Assembly: GCA_030430365.1 (NCBI GenBank)
Contig: JAUIFP010000024.1
Coordinates: 1-37,797 of the forward strand
Source: Alphaproteobacteria bacterium
GTDB lineage: Bacteria; Pseudomonadota; Alphaproteobacteria; Sphingomonadales; Sphingomonadaceae
Direction of reading: 5' to 3'
Length of the DNA: 37,797 nucleotides
The notes below the pieces were generated by a model, which searched no databases, was not told the DNA's origin, and saw only the letters and a program-made list of their open reading frames with translations. Position 1 is the stretch's first letter. Every line of letters begins with the position of its first letter. A program made the position numbers and the translations under genes. Below are positions 21,758 to 31,242 of this stretch, piece after piece.

Positions 21758-24700
21758 ATGAGCCTTCGAAATATCTCTGCATGGTCGATCCGCAATCCGA
21801 TCGTCCCGATCATTGCGTTTGTCGGCCTGCTGCTGGCCGGCCTGACCAGCTTTGCGCAAATGGAAGTGCAGAACGATCCGGATATCGAATTTCCGCTGGT
21901 CGTCGTGACGATCACGCAACCTGGCGCGGCCCCGACTGAGATCGAAAACCAGATAACGCAGCGGGTCGAAGCTGCCGTCAACACCGTAAACGGCGTGCGC
22001 ACGATCAGTTCCACTGCAGAGGAAGGCCGCAGCCGCACCCAGATCGAATTCGATATCGGTTCGGACATCAACCAGGCCGTCAACGAAGTGAAGAACCAGG
22101 TCGATCAGGTCCGCAGCGAGCTGCCGGACGGGATTCTGGAACCGCAGGTCTTCAAGCTGGAAACCAGTTCCGATGCGCTCGTCTATTTCGGCGTGTCTGC
22201 GGAAGACATGACGCTGGAGGAGCTGTCCTGGTTCGTTGACGATACGGTGGCCAAGCGGCTGCTGACGGTGCCCGGCCTGGCGGAGGTCGAACGCGGCGGC
22301 GGTGTGGACCGCGAAATTCTCGTGATCCTGGACCCGGCAAAGATGCAATCGCTGGGCGTCACGGCCAGTCAGGTCAATCAGACCCTGCGGGCGCTCAATG
22401 TGAATGCGGCGGGCGGCGAGGCGGAGATCGCGGGCTCGCGCCAGTCCGTGCGCGTTCTCGGGAATGCACAGAGTGCCTTCGATCTTTCGCAGACCCAGGT
22501 CTCGCTGGGCAGCGGCCGGTCGGTCAAACTTTCCGATTTTGCCGAGGTGAAGGATGCCTATGGCGAGCTGCGCAGCAAGGCCAAGATCGATGGCAAGCAG
22601 GTGGTGGTGTTCTCGATCACCAGGGCGCGCGGCGCATCGGATGTGAGCGTTTATGACGCGGCAGCGAATGTACTGAAACAGATCGAGCAGGACAATGTCG
22701 GCGTTCGCTTCACGCGGCTCTATACCTCGGTCGACTACACCAAGGCCCAGTATGAAAGCTCGATCGCGGCAATGGTGGAAGGCGCCGTCCTGGCGGTCAT
22801 CGTGGTGTTCTTCTTCCTGCGCGATTGGCGCGCAACGATCATTGCGGCCCTGGCGATTCCGCTATCGGCGATTCCGACCTTCTGGTTCATGGATCTGCTC
22901 GGCTTCACGCTCAACCAGATGTCACTGCTGGCGCTTGGCCTGGTGGCCGGTGTCCTCGTGGATGACGCGATCGTGGAGATCGAGAATATCGTCAGACATA
23001 TGCGGATGGGCAAGAGCGCCTATCAGGCTTCGATCGACGCTGCGGACGAGATCGGCCTGGCGGTTGTCGCAACCACCTTCTCGATCGTCGCGGTGTTCTT
23101 CCCGGTGGCCTTGATGCCCGGCGTTCCGGGGCAGTTCTTCAAGAATTTCGGCCTCACGGTTGTCGCGTCCGTGTTGATGAGCCTTGCCGTGGCGCGTTTG
23201 ATCACGCCGATGATCGCGGCCTATTTCTTGAAGGCGAAGGGGCAGGCAGAGCATGGCTCCGGCCCCTGGATGGATCGCTATCTCAGGGTGCTGCACTGGT
23301 CGGTCGATCAGACTGAAGCGAACGCTATCCGCTCGCGCCTGCAAACGGTGCCGGCCAGCCCCGTTTCGGTCCTGCTGTCGATTCTCTTCCTCATCGTGAC
23401 GGCGGCAGCCTTCCTTTTTGCACTGTCCCTCGCTGCGCAGACGCTCTCGCCCATCGTCTCGGCTCTCGGTCTGCCGAGATTCGTGGCATTCTTCCTGGTC
23501 CCCGTTCTGGCCGTGGCGGTGATCGTGGCAGCCGCTTTCTTCACCTATCTCGTGGGCAGGTTGGCAACCATGCTGATCCGCGCACTTGGCAGCCACAACG
23601 CGCAGTATCACGACTATTTCCTGGGGCGGCTGCGCGCCCGCGGGCGCGACCATCGCATCTGGATGCTGGGTGTCGGATTTCTGGCCCTGCTGGCAACCGC
23701 CGGCCTGCTTATGTCCATCCCCGCACAGTTCTTCCCCAATGCGGATAGCGATTTCAGCCGGATGCGTCTGAACATGGTTCCCGGCACGACGATGGAGCAG
23801 ACGGAGCGGATCACGAGCCGCGTGGCCGAGCGCCTGCGTGAAGAACCCGAAGTCGAAATGGCGCTTGAGCGGGTTTTCGAAGGCAGCGGGTTCATCATGA
23901 TCACGCTCAAGCCCGATCGCGAGCGGACCAGCGTGGAATTCGAGCGGCAGATGACGCCGATCCTGCAGCAGATCCCCGATGTGCGGATCAACTTCCTGTC
24001 CAATCAGGGCGGGCCAGGCGGTAGCGGGCGTCCGATTTCCATCATGCTGTCCGGGTCCGATCCTAATCGGCTCGGAGAAGCGGCGACCGAGCTGGTAGAG
24101 GAGATGAAAGGCGTCGAAGGGGCGGTCGGTCCTCGGATCGAGGCCGATCTGCGCAGGCCCGAGATCATCGTTACACCGCGTCTGGATCTTGCCTCCAGCC
24201 TGGGCGTTTCAACCGCCGCTCTCAGTCAGGCGATCCGTATCGCCACGCTTGGCGATATCGATCAGAATGCGGCCAAATTCTCCCTGTCGGATCGTCAGGT
24301 TCCGATCAGGGTCCGGCTGTCGGAGGAATCCCGGCGCGACATTTCCGTCATTCGCAATATGCCCGTGCCGACCGCCACAGGGGGATCCGTCCCGCTTTCG
24401 CGGGTTGCCGACATCACATTCGGTTCGGGGCCGACGACGATCGAGCGCTACAATCAGCAGCGCAGGGTCTTCGTCACGGCCGATCTCGCCCCCAATGTGC
24501 AAAAGGGCGACGTGATGCAGCGGATCAATGCCTTGCCGATCATGAACAATCTTCCGCGCGGCATTTCCAACGAGCCGTTCGGTGAAGATCTGTGGCAGGC
24601 CGAATTGATGGGCTATTTCCAGGTCGCGCTGATTACGGGCGTCTTGCTCGTCTTCTCCGTGCTGGTGCTGCTCTATCGCCGGCTGGTCTCGCCGCTGGTC

Positions 24701-25195
24701 AATATGAGCTCGCTGTTCCTGGCGCCCCTGGGCGGTTTCATCGCGCTGTTCGTTTTGGGGCAGCCGCTTTCCCTGCCGGTCTTTATCGGCGTGCTGATGC
24801 TGTTCGGCATCGTTGCCAAGAACTCGATCCTGCTTGTCGATTTCGCGCTGGAAGAGATGGCGCAGGGCAAGAGCAAGTTCGATGCGATTATCGAAGCGGG
24901 CCACAAGCGTGCCCAGCCGATCGTCATGACCACCTTCGCGATGACGGCGGGGATGGTGCCTACGGCGCTTTCGCTCGCAGGCGATTCGGCCTGGCGTGCG
25001 CCGATGGGCACTGTGGTGATTGGCGGCCTGATCCTTTCCACCGTGCTGACCCTGCTGATCGTTCCGGCGGGCTTCAGCCTGGCCGATGGGCTTGAAAAGC
25101 GTGTCGGGCCGTGGCTGCGCGACCGGTTCCTGACCTACAGGCCGGGCGACGAACACAGCCGAGCGGGGAGGCCGGAGGCCCACCCAGCCGAATGA
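21758..25195 (+). CDS. RND multidrug efflux permease (AcrB/HAE1-like) with an extra membrane segment
   Basis: A 1145-residue proton-driven pump of the inner membrane. The proton relay is intact: Asp402-Asp403 in GVLVDDAIVEIEN and Lys1021 in GIVAKNSILLVDF. Porter-domain halves follow each first helix (QPGAAPTEIENQITQRVEAA; LNMVPGTTMEQTERI). It is about 100 residues longer than AcrB. The surplus lies between the halves at about residues 530-605 and contains two hydrophobic stretches (534-560 and 574-602) that look like additional membrane helices before the usual helix 7 at about 635-655. No frameshift or composition change is seen there. Substrates are unknown. The ATG follows the adaptor by 12 bases, and the stop overlaps the DUF445 start by 4 bases. 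Confidence 0.94.
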   Translation: MSLRNISAWSIRNPIVPIIAFVGLLLAGLTSFAQMEVQNDPDIEFPLVVVTITQPGAAPTEIENQITQRVEAAVNTVNGVRTISSTAEEGRSRTQIEFDIGSDINQAVNEVKNQVDQVRSELPDGILEPQVFKLETSSDALVYFGVSAEDMTLEELSWFVDDTVAKRLLTVPGLAEVERGGGVDREILVILDPAKMQSLGVTASQVNQTLRALNVNAAGGEAEIAGSRQSVRVLGNAQSAFDLSQTQVSLGSGRSVKLSDFAEVKDAYGELRSKAKIDGKQVVVFSITRARGASDVSVYDAAANVLKQIEQDNVGVRFTRLYTSVDYTKAQYESSIAAMVEGAVLAVIVVFFFLRDWRATIIAALAIPLSAIPTFWFMDLLGFTLNQMSLLALGLVAGVLVDDAIVEIENIVRHMRMGKSAYQASIDAADEIGLAVVATTFSIVAVFFPVALMPGVPGQFFKNFGLTVVASVLMSLAVARLITPMIAAYFLKAKGQAEHGSGPWMDRYLRVLHWSVDQTEANAIRSRLQTVPASPVSVLLSILFLIVTAAAFLFALSLAAQTLSPIVSALGLPRFVAFFLVPVLAVAVIVAAAFFTYLVGRLATMLIRALGSHNAQYHDYFLGRLRARGRDHRIWMLGVGFLALLATAGLLMSIPAQFFPNADSDFSRMRLNMVPGTTMEQTERITSRVAERLREEPEVEMALERVFEGSGFIMITLKPDRERTSVEFERQMTPILQQIPDVRINFLSNQGGPGGSGRPISIMLSGSDPNRLGEAATELVEEMKGVEGAVGPRIEADLRRPEIIVTPRLDLASSLGVSTAALSQAIRIATLGDIDQNAAKFSLSDRQVPIRVRLSEESRRDISVIRNMPVPTATGGSVPLSRVADITFGSGPTTIERYNQQRRVFVTADLAPNVQKGDVMQRINALPIMNNLPRGISNEPFGEDLWQAELMGYFQVALITGVLLVFSVLVLLYRRLVSPLVNMSSLFLAPLGGFIALFVLGQPLSLPVFIGVLMLFGIVAKNSILLVDFALEEMAQGKSKFDAIIEAGHKRAQPIVMTTFAMTAGMVPTALSLAGDSAWRAPMGTVVIGGLILSTVLTLLIVPAGFSLADGLEKRVGPWLRDRFLTYRPGDEHSRAGRPEAHPAE

Positions 25196-26457
25196 CGGGC
25201 CCTGCGCCTTCCGAAATTGGCGCTGTGACCACAGACCGTGCGCGGACCATGCGGCTGTTCGCCACCGGCTTGCTGGTGGCGATGGCGGCCTTGTTCATCA
25301 CGGCGCTTCAATTCGAACACGTGCATCCGGCATGGGGCTATGCGCTGGCATTTTCCGAAGCCGCGATGGTGGGCGGGCTGGCGGACTGGTTTGCAGTCAC
25401 CGCGCTCTTTCGCCGCCCGCTGGGCCTGCCGATCCCGCACACGGCGATCATTCCGGAAAACAAGGATCGTATCGCCGATACGATGGCGGGTTTCCTGCGC
25501 AGCAATTTCCTGACGCCGGCAGTCGTGGCGCGGCGCATGCGCGGGATGAATTTGGCGCAGGCTGCGGGCAATTTCCTGTCCGAGCCGGTGGGCGGCAGTG
25601 AATCGCGCATCCGGGCCGGCGCCGCCGAGCTGTTCGCCCAGATCCTAGAATCGCTCGATCCGGAACGGCTGGGCGGCCAGGTAAAGGCCGGCCTCAAGAG
25701 CCAGCTCGGCAAGCTTCACGTCGCGCCTCTGCTCGGCCAGATGCTGCAGGCCGCCATCGCCGACAAGCGCCATATCCCCTTGCTCGAGAACTTGCTGCGC
25801 TGGGCGGGGCTAACGCTGGAGGCGAATGAGGATCTGGTGCGCGACATGGTTCATCGCCGGGCCAATGCGCTGCTGCGCCTCACGGGGCTGGACGAAAGGC
25901 TCGCCAATTCGGTGCTCGACGGCCTCTACAAGCTGATTGCCGAATGCATCGTCGATCCAGACCATCCCCTGCGCAAGAAGGTCGAGGAAGGGCTGGAACA
26001 GCTTGCGCATGATCTGGCCCATGATCCTGCGATGCAGGCCAAGGTCGAAAACATGAAGCAGGAACTGCTCGACAATCCTGCCCTGGGGCAGTGGTGGGAA
26101 GGCGTGTGGGAACGGATTCGCCAGGCGCTGATCGATCATGCCCGCAATCCGGATGCGGCGCTGGCCGGCCAGCTGGGCAGCGCGCTATCGGAACTGGGCA
26201 AGGCGCTGCGCGAGGATGCAACGCTGCAACGGCAGATCAACAGCTTTGCACGGCGCACCGCGGTGGGCGTCGCAACGCGCTATGGCGGCCAGATCGTCCA
26301 GCTGGTGTCCGAAACGGTCAAGCGCTGGGATGCGCGCACGGTGACCGGCAGGATCGAAAAGGCCGTGGGCCGCGATCTCCAGTTCATTCGCGTCAATGGC
26401 ACGCTGGTGGGCGGGCTGGTCGGGGTAACGATCCATTTCATCGTCACCCAGTTCTAG
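25192..26457 (+). CDS. DUF445 family membrane protein
   Basis: A 421-residue protein of the DUF445/YjiN family. An N-terminal membrane helix lies at about 20-40; then come the family hallmark AFSEAAMVGGLADWFAVTAL and FRRPLGLPIPHTAIIPENKD, a long helical middle, and a C-terminal membrane segment (NGTLVGGLVGVTIHF). The function of the family is not established. I chose the ATG at 25192, which overlaps the pump stop as ATGA; the longer frame to 25111 would sit deep in the pump gene. The coupling suggests joint expression with the efflux pump, which may simply be operon hitch-hiking. It converges with etfA across 47 bases. Confidence 0.92.
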   Translation: MTGPAPSEIGAVTTDRARTMRLFATGLLVAMAALFITALQFEHVHPAWGYALAFSEAAMVGGLADWFAVTALFRRPLGLPIPHTAIIPENKDRIADTMAGFLRSNFLTPAVVARRMRGMNLAQAAGNFLSEPVGGSESRIRAGAAELFAQILESLDPERLGGQVKAGLKSQLGKLHVAPLLGQMLQAAIADKRHIPLLENLLRWAGLTLEANEDLVRDMVHRRANALLRLTGLDERLANSVLDGLYKLIAECIVDPDHPLRKKVEEGLEQLAHDLAHDPAMQAKVENMKQELLDNPALGQWWEGVWERIRQALIDHARNPDAALAGQLGSALSELGKALREDATLQRQINSFARRTAVGVATRYGGQIVQLVSETVKRWDARTVTGRIEKAVGRDLQFIRVNGTLVGGLVGVTIHFIVTQF

Positions 26458-26504
26458 CCACCAGCTTTACTTCGCCAGCTGCGGGATGCCTGCCAGGCCG
26501 GCGC

Positions 26505-27434
26505 TCAGAGCTTCTCGGTCAGCTCCGGCACGATTTCGAACAGGTCGCCGACAATGCCTAGGTCGGCAACGCCGAAGATCGGCGCGTCTTCATCCTTGTT
26601 GATCGCCACGATCGTCTTGGAATCCTTCATCCCCGCCAGATGCTGGATCGCGCCGGAAATACCGATTGCGACATACAGTTCCGGTGCCACGATCTTGCCC
26701 GTCTGCCCGACCTGATAATCGTTGGGCACGAAGCCGGCATCCACTGCGGCGCGGCTCGCGCCGATGGCGGCGCCCAGCTTGTCGGCCAGCGGCGTGATCA
26801 GCTTTTCGAAGGTCTCGCCGTCTTTCAGCGCGCGGCCGCCCGAAACGACGACTTTCGCGCTGGTCAGTTCCGGCCGGTCGCTTTCGGCGACTTCGGCCCC
26901 TGAGAAACTGGAAAGGCCGGCATCGCCGGGCCCGGATACGTCTTCGATCGCGGCCGAGCCGCCGGTGGCGGAGGCCTTTTCGAAAGCCGTGCCGCGCGCC
27001 GTGATGACCAGCTTGGCATCGCTGCTTTCCACCGTGGCAATCGCGTTGCCGGCATAGATCGGCCGGGTGAAGCTCTTGGGCCCTTCGACGGAGAGAATGT
27101 CGGAGATCTGCATCACGTCCAGCAGCGCGGCGGCGCGCGGGGCGATATTCTTGCCGGTGGTGGTGGCGGGGGCGACGAAGGCATCGAACCCGCCCATCAG
27201 ATCGGCGATCAGCGGCGCGACATTTTCCGCCAGGCCGTGCGCATAGGCCGGATCGTCGGCCTTGAGCACCTTGGCAACGCCTTCCACCTGCGCGGCGGCT
27301 TCGGCCACGGCGCCGCAATCGCTGCCTGCCACCAGCACGGTGACTTCGCCTAATTGCGCGGCGGCGGTAACGGCCGCCAGCGTGGCGTCCTTCAGTTCCT
27401 GATTGTCATGTTCGGCCCAGACGAGAACGCTCAT
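26505..27434 (-). CDS. etfA: Electron transfer flavoprotein subunit alpha
   Basis: A 309-residue FAD-binding subunit that, with EtfB, carries electrons from acyl-CoA and other dehydrogenases to the ubiquinone pool through ETF-ubiquinone oxidoreductase. The N-terminal domain ([18 protein letters not shown]) is followed by the FAD domain with [34 protein letters not shown] and [20 protein letters not shown]. Length matches the family. The ATG overlaps the etfB stop by 4 bases, so the two subunits are made in balance. Confidence 0.96.
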   Translation of the reverse strand: MSVLVWAEHDNQELKDATLAAVTAAAQLGEVTVLVAGSDCGAVAEAAAQVEGVAKVLKADDPAYAHGLAENVAPLIADLMGGFDAFVAPATTTGKNIAPRAAALLDVMQISDILSVEGPKSFTRPIYAGNAIATVESSDAKLVITARGTAFEKASATGGSAAIEDVSGPGDAGLSSFSGAEVAESDRPELTSAKVVVSGGRALKDGETFEKLITPLADKLGAAIGASRAAVDAGFVPNDYQVGQTGKIVAPELYVAIGISGAIQHLAGMKDSKTIVAINKDEDAPIFGVADLGIVGDLFEIVPELTEKL

Positions 27435-28180
27435 GCCGTTACTCCCAATTCCTTGATCTTGGCTGCCAGCTCGTCGACCGAGTCGACCTTGATGCCGGCC
27501 TGGCGGACCGGAGGTTCACCCACATGCGTGGTGGTCAGGCGCGGCGCGGGATCCACGCCGTAGTCGGCCGGGCTCTTGGTGGTGAGCGGCTTGCTCTTCG
27601 CCTTCATGATATTGGGCAGGGAGGCATAGCGCGGCTCGTTGAGCCTGAGGTCTGTCGTCACCACGGCCGGCAAGGTCAGCTTCACCGTTTCCAGCCCGCC
27701 ATCGACTTCGCGCGTCACGCTGACGCTGCCTTCTTCAAGTTCGACCTTGCTGGCAAAGGTGCCTTGCGCCCAGCCGAGCAATGCCGCGAGCATCTGCCCC
27801 GTCTGGTTGCAATCGTCGTCGATCGCCTGTTTGCCCATCACGATCAGGCCGGGCTGCACTTCATCGGCAATCGCTTTCAGGATCTTGGCGACGGCCAGCG
27901 GTTCCACCGCTTCATCGCTTTCCACCAGGATCGCGCTGTCGGCGCCCATGGCCAGGGCGGTGCGCAGCGTCTCCTGCGCCTTGGCCGGGCCGATCGAAAC
28001 CGCGACCACTTCTTCGGCCTGGCCGGCTTCCTTCAGCCGCATCGCCTCTTCCACGGCGATTTCGTCGAAGGGGTTCATGCTCATCTTCACATTGGCAAGG
28101 TCGACGCCCGATCCGTCCGCCTTTACCCGCGGCTTCACATTGTAGTCGAGCACCCGCTTCACGGGGACGAGTATCTTCAT
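27431..28180 (-). CDS. etfB: Electron transfer flavoprotein subunit beta
   Basis: A 249-residue AMP-binding partner of EtfA. Family features are [58 protein letters not shown] and the recognition loop [20 protein letters not shown] that docks to dehydrogenases. The frame is open to 28246, but the ATG at 28180 gives the standard N-terminus. First gene of the etfBA unit; its promoter should lie in the 195-base divergent region shared with the LprI-like gene. Confidence 0.96.
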   Translation of the reverse strand: MKILVPVKRVLDYNVKPRVKADGSGVDLANVKMSMNPFDEIAVEEAMRLKEAGQAEEVVAVSIGPAKAQETLRTALAMGADSAILVESDEAVEPLAVAKILKAIADEVQPGLIVMGKQAIDDDCNQTGQMLAALLGWAQGTFASKVELEEGSVSVTREVDGGLETVKLTLPAVVTTDLRLNEPRYASLPNIMKAKSKPLTTKSPADYGVDPAPRLTTTHVGEPPVRQAGIKVDSVDELAAKIKELGVTA

Positions 28181-28281
28181 CTCTTCAGCATCCTTCGCCT
28201 GGCCGGACAGATACGGCCTCTGCTTCAGTCCTATCGGAACCAGCAATCGCGCTCCGTACAGGTGAGGTCAAGCCCTGCCAC

Positions 28282-28350
28282 GGCATGTATGAGCGCCACC
28301 GGCATTGAACAATATATACTGCGTTATGTGGCATGTTATGCCGACATGCC
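28282..28350. promoter_or_regulatory. Cluster of GGCATGT elements between etfB and the LprI-like gene
   Basis: GGCATGT occurs at 28282-28288 and 28330-28336, and its complement ACATGCC at 28344-28350, so the last two form a perfect 7-bp inverted repeat with a 7-base spacer. GGCAT-GTT-ATGCC (28330-28342) is a smaller nested dyad. They lie 26-94 bases before the LprI-like ATG around the AT-rich stretch AATATATACT (28311-28320), where a promoter is plausible. A regulator's operator is a reasonable guess. Confidence 0.4.
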
Positions 28351-28375
28351 CTGTGCGGCGGCGAAGGAGAAATCG

Positions 28376-28813
28376 ATGTATCGCTGGCTCTGGATGGCAG
28401 GTTTCGGGCTGCTGCTGGCGGCATCGGCGCCCCCGGCCGCCGCGCATGAGCAGGCGGAAGCCGAATCTTGCGAAGGCACCACCACGCTGGAAATCAATGC
28501 ATGCTTTGCGGCCAGGCTGGAGCGGGCGGAAGAGCGGATGAACCGCTATCTCCAGGCCGCGCTGCAGAACAATGCCGGCGCGCCTTCCGTGGCGGCGGCG
28601 ATCGAGGCGTCCCAGCAGGCGTTCCTTGCCTATCGCAATGCGGAATGCGGCGCCGTCTATGAAGACTGGAAAGACGGCACGATCCGCACCGTCATGGCGC
28701 TGTCTTGCCAGATCGAGCTGACAGACAGGCGCACGCGCACCATCTGGCGAAACTGGCTGACCTATATGGACAGCACCCCGCCACTGCTGCCGGAGCCCGA
28801 TCCGGCCGAGTAA
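28376..28813 (+). CDS. LprI-like (DUF1311) exported protein
   Basis: A 145-residue protein with signal peptide at about 1-24 (ending PPAAAHEQ). The mature part has four cysteines (SCEG, NACFAARLERAEERMNRYL, NAECGAVYEDW, LSCQIELTDRR), with the LprI/DUF1311 pattern of a paired C...C near the N-terminus, a central AQ/SQQAFLAYRNAEC motif and a final C-x-x-x-L-T-x-R-R. Some relatives inhibit lysozyme; that is not shown here. AAGGAGAA lies just before the ATG at 28376; the frame is open far upstream but that part is the antisense of etfB. It is the only plus-strand gene between etfB and sucC. Confidence 0.88.
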   Translation: MYRWLWMAGFGLLLAASAPPAAAHEQAEAESCEGTTTLEINACFAARLERAEERMNRYLQAALQNNAGAPSVAAAIEASQQAFLAYRNAECGAVYEDWKDGTIRTVMALSCQIELTDRRTRTIWRNWLTYMDSTPPLLPEPDPAE

Positions 28814-28847
28814 CCGCCACTATCCTGCTGGGCGGCTCCGGCGCGGC

Positions 28848-30047
28848 CTAGGCTGCCTGCTTCACTTCGAAGACGATCTTCTTGGCGGCATCGCCCAGAT
28901 CGTCGGCGGAAACGATCGGCAGGCCCGAATTGTCCAGGATGTCCTTGCCCTTCTGCACATTGGTGCCTTCCAGCCGGACGACCAGCGGGACCGAGAGATC
29001 GACTTCCTTGGCCGCGGCCACGATGCCTTCCGCAATCGTGTCACAGCGCATGATCCCGCCGAAGATATTGACCAGAATGCCCTTCACGGCCGGATCGGAC
29101 AGGATGATTTTGAACGCCGCCGTGACCTTTTCGGTGCTCGCGCCGCCGCCCACATCCAGGAAGTTCGCCGGGAAGGCGCCGTTGAGCTTGATGATATCCA
29201 TCGTCGCCATGGCCAGGCCCGCGCCGTTGACCATGCAGCCGATATTCCCGTCCAGCTTGATATAGGCCAGATCGTATTTGCTGGCTTCGACCTCCATCGG
29301 ATCTTCTTCGGTCTCGTCGCGCATCGCCTCAACCTCTGGGTGGCGATAGAGCGCGTTCGAATCGAAGCTCATCTTGGTGTCCAGCACCAGCAGATCGCCA
29401 TCCTTGGTTTCGACCAGCGGATTGATCTCCAGCATCGAGCAATCCAGGCTCATGAACGCGGTATAGAGCTGCTTGGCCAGCTTTTGCGCCTGCTTGTTGG
29501 TGTCGCCCGTCAGCTTCAGGGCGAAGGCCACTGCGCGCCCGTGATGCGGCATGAAGCCCGTCGCCGGATCGATCGTGATCGTGGTGATCTTTTCCGGCGT
29601 ATCATGCGCAACCGCCTCGATATCCATGCCGCCTTCGGTGGATACGATCATGGCGACCCGGCCGGTGCCGCGGTCCACCAGCATGGAAAGGTAATATTCC
29701 GAAGCGATATCGACGCCGTCGGTGACATAGAGGCGATTGACCTGCTTGCCCGCTTCGCCGGTCTGCACCGTCACCAGCGTATTGCCGAGCATTTCCTTCG
29801 CGCTCGCTTCGACTTCCTCGATGCTCTTGGCCAGCCGCACGCCGCCGCCCGCATCGCTGCCCAGTTCCTTGAACTTGCCCTTGCCGCGGCCACCGGCATG
29901 GATCTGCGCCTTCACGACATAAAGCGGGCCGGGCAGCTGCTTGGCGCCGTTCACGGCTTCCTCGACGGAGAGCGCGGAATGGCCGGCGGGAATCCCGATA
30001 CCGTATTTCGCGAGCAGTTCCTTGGCCTGATATTCGTGAATGTTCAT
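28848..30047 (-). CDS. sucC: Succinate-CoA ligase (ADP-forming) subunit beta
   Basis: A 399-residue subunit of the citric-acid-cycle enzyme that makes ATP or GTP from succinyl-CoA. The ATP-grasp region starts [16 protein letters not shown]; other landmarks are [50 protein letters not shown] and [17 protein letters not shown]. Exactly the size usual in alphaproteobacteria. The frame continues to 30368, but ATG 30047 is the family start. The partner gene sucD is not adjacent: downstream lies the convergent LprI-like gene, so the two subunits are encoded apart, at least relative to this window. Confidence 0.96.
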   Translation of the reverse strand: MNIHEYQAKELLAKYGIGIPAGHSALSVEEAVNGAKQLPGPLYVVKAQIHAGGRGKGKFKELGSDAGGGVRLAKSIEEVEASAKEMLGNTLVTVQTGEAGKQVNRLYVTDGVDIASEYYLSMLVDRGTGRVAMIVSTEGGMDIEAVAHDTPEKITTITIDPATGFMPHHGRAVAFALKLTGDTNKQAQKLAKQLYTAFMSLDCSMLEINPLVETKDGDLLVLDTKMSFDSNALYRHPEVEAMRDETEEDPMEVEASKYDLAYIKLDGNIGCMVNGAGLAMATMDIIKLNGAFPANFLDVGGGASTEKVTAAFKIILSDPAVKGILVNIFGGIMRCDTIAEGIVAAAKEVDLSVPLVVRLEGTNVQKGKDILDNSGLPIVSADDLGDAAKKIVFEVKQAA

Positions 30048-30152
30048 GTCGGGCAAAACCTTTCGGGAATTGGGGCTGCGTACGCGTGTTCGCATAAGCA
30101 CAATAGACTTGGCTTGAAAAGTGCCGGCTCCCGGGCCAACTGCTCGAAACCG

Positions 30153-30947
30153 ATGATTGACCGCCAACGCCTTGAAGAGATCGTCCGCGAAGGCGGGCGG
30201 ATGGCTATGGGCAGATGGCCGGGCGGCGGGCACGTTCTGGAAAGCTGGGACAAGGAACCGGGAAGCCCGGTTTCCGCAGCCGATATCGAAGTGGACAATT
30301 TTCTGCGGCGGGAGCTGTGCGATCTGCTGCCTTCGGCCGGCTGGCTTTCCGAAGAGACGGTCGATCACCCCGAAAGGCTGGGGCGGGGCCTGTGCTGGCT
30401 GGTCGATCCGATCGACGGCACGCGCGATTTCATTCGCGGGCGCACCGGCTGGTCCATCTCGGTCGCGCTGGTCAGTGCCGCCCGCCCGCTGATCGGGATG
30501 CTGTCCGCTCCGGCGCGGGGCGAAGAATGGTTCGGCATTGCCGGGCAGGGATCATGGCGCAATGGCAAGCGGCTGCAGGCGAGCCAGCGCCAGGAATTTT
30601 CCGGCGCCCGGGTGCCGGCGGATTCGCTCCCCCGGGAAGACAGCGATCTGGTGACGGTCGACAAGCCGAATTCGATTGCGCTCAGGATCGCGATGGTCGC
30701 CGCTGGGGAGGCCGATCTGGTCGCCACTTTGCGCTGGGGTTTCGAGTGGGACATTGCCGCCGCCACGCTGATTGCGCGCGAAGCGGGGGCGGGCGTGTCC
30801 GACGCATTCGGCGCCCCGCTGGTCTACAACAAGCGCGATCCGCGCGCTTTCGGACTGCTGGTCAGCGCGCCGGCCATTCACCGTGCGGCGGTGGAACGGC
30901 TGGCAGAGCGGGCCGAGGCGCTTGCCGGGCCGCGAAGGGGCGCCTGA
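30153..30947 (+). CDS. Inositol monophosphatase-family phosphatase (CysQ-like)
   Basis: A 264-residue metal-dependent phosphatase. The metal-binding residues are Glu67-Glu68 in [11 protein letters not shown], Asp85 and Asp88 in [12 protein letters not shown], and Asp200 in [19 protein letters not shown]. The DPIDGTRDF form and overall length suit 3'(2'),5'-bisphosphate nucleotidase CysQ, which removes the toxic by-product PAP of sulfate assimilation, but an inositol or histidinol phosphatase cannot be excluded. The ATG at 30153 is chosen because it yields the family N-terminus; no strong ribosome-binding site is seen. It diverges from sucC with 105 bases between. Confidence 0.88.
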   Translation: MIDRQRLEEIVREGGRMAMGRWPGGGHVLESWDKEPGSPVSAADIEVDNFLRRELCDLLPSAGWLSEETVDHPERLGRGLCWLVDPIDGTRDFIRGRTGWSISVALVSAARPLIGMLSAPARGEEWFGIAGQGSWRNGKRLQASQRQEFSGARVPADSLPREDSDLVTVDKPNSIALRIAMVAAGEADLVATLRWGFEWDIAAATLIAREAGAGVSDAFGAPLVYNKRDPRAFGLLVSAPAIHRAAVERLAERAEALAGPRRGA

Positions 30948-31242
30948 CAGGCCTGACGGTTTGGCTGAAGGCAGATTACGTGGGGATTGGGCATGGGCAG
31001 GCATGCCCGCCATCTGGTGGAGCTGGATCATCGTTCGCGCTTTCGAAAGGGGGGCGGGGCTCCACGTCTTGGGGCTGCCCGCGGGGGAATCGCATCATCG
31101 CGATCTTTGGTTTGTCTAACCAATCAGCGTTACGGTGTCAAGCAAATATTTCCAAATAGGTTATTTGGTAGGGCGGTCCCAGCCTCCCCATTCCGCGCCG
31201 GGAAGGGGAAGGCTGGCCTATATCGCCCGCTTCAGGCCGGGA
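30948..31242. other. Intergenic region between the phosphatase and OmpA-family genes
   Basis: About 295 bases without a credible gene. The first half is GC-rich with a GGGCAT/ATGCCC dyad near 30991-31010; the second half has an AT-rich island (31133-31170) with a CCAAATA/TATTTGG dyad at 31152-31168. A bulged 11-bp stem follows at 31179-31216. Short frames here look like noise. The AT island may hold a promoter or an unannotated small RNA; nothing decisive is visible. Confidence 0.5.
31179..31216 (-). terminator. Possible terminator hairpin after the OmpA-family gene
   Basis: CCAGCCTCCCC (31179-31189) pairs with GGGGAAGGCTGG (31205-31216) leaving one bulged base, 27 bases beyond the gene's stop in its direction of transcription. 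No U-run follows on the minus strand, so factor-independent termination is doubtful. Confidence 0.4.

Noticed and set aside
20681-22348. A 555-codon minus-strand frame opposite the RND adaptor and pump
   Set aside because: Antisense shadow of two well-supported genes; no recognisable domain.
27524-28375. Long upstream extension of the LprI-like frame across etfB
   Set aside because: The extension is antisense to etfB; a signal peptide and strong ribosome-binding site begin at 28376.
29340-30152. Upstream extension of the CysQ-like frame across sucC
   Set aside because: It is antisense to sucC and lacks family similarity; the phosphatase domain starts at 30153.
30948-31242. Short plus-strand frames between the phosphatase and OmpA-family genes
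   Set aside because: No start context, no coherent composition and overlap with dyads; treated as intergenic.
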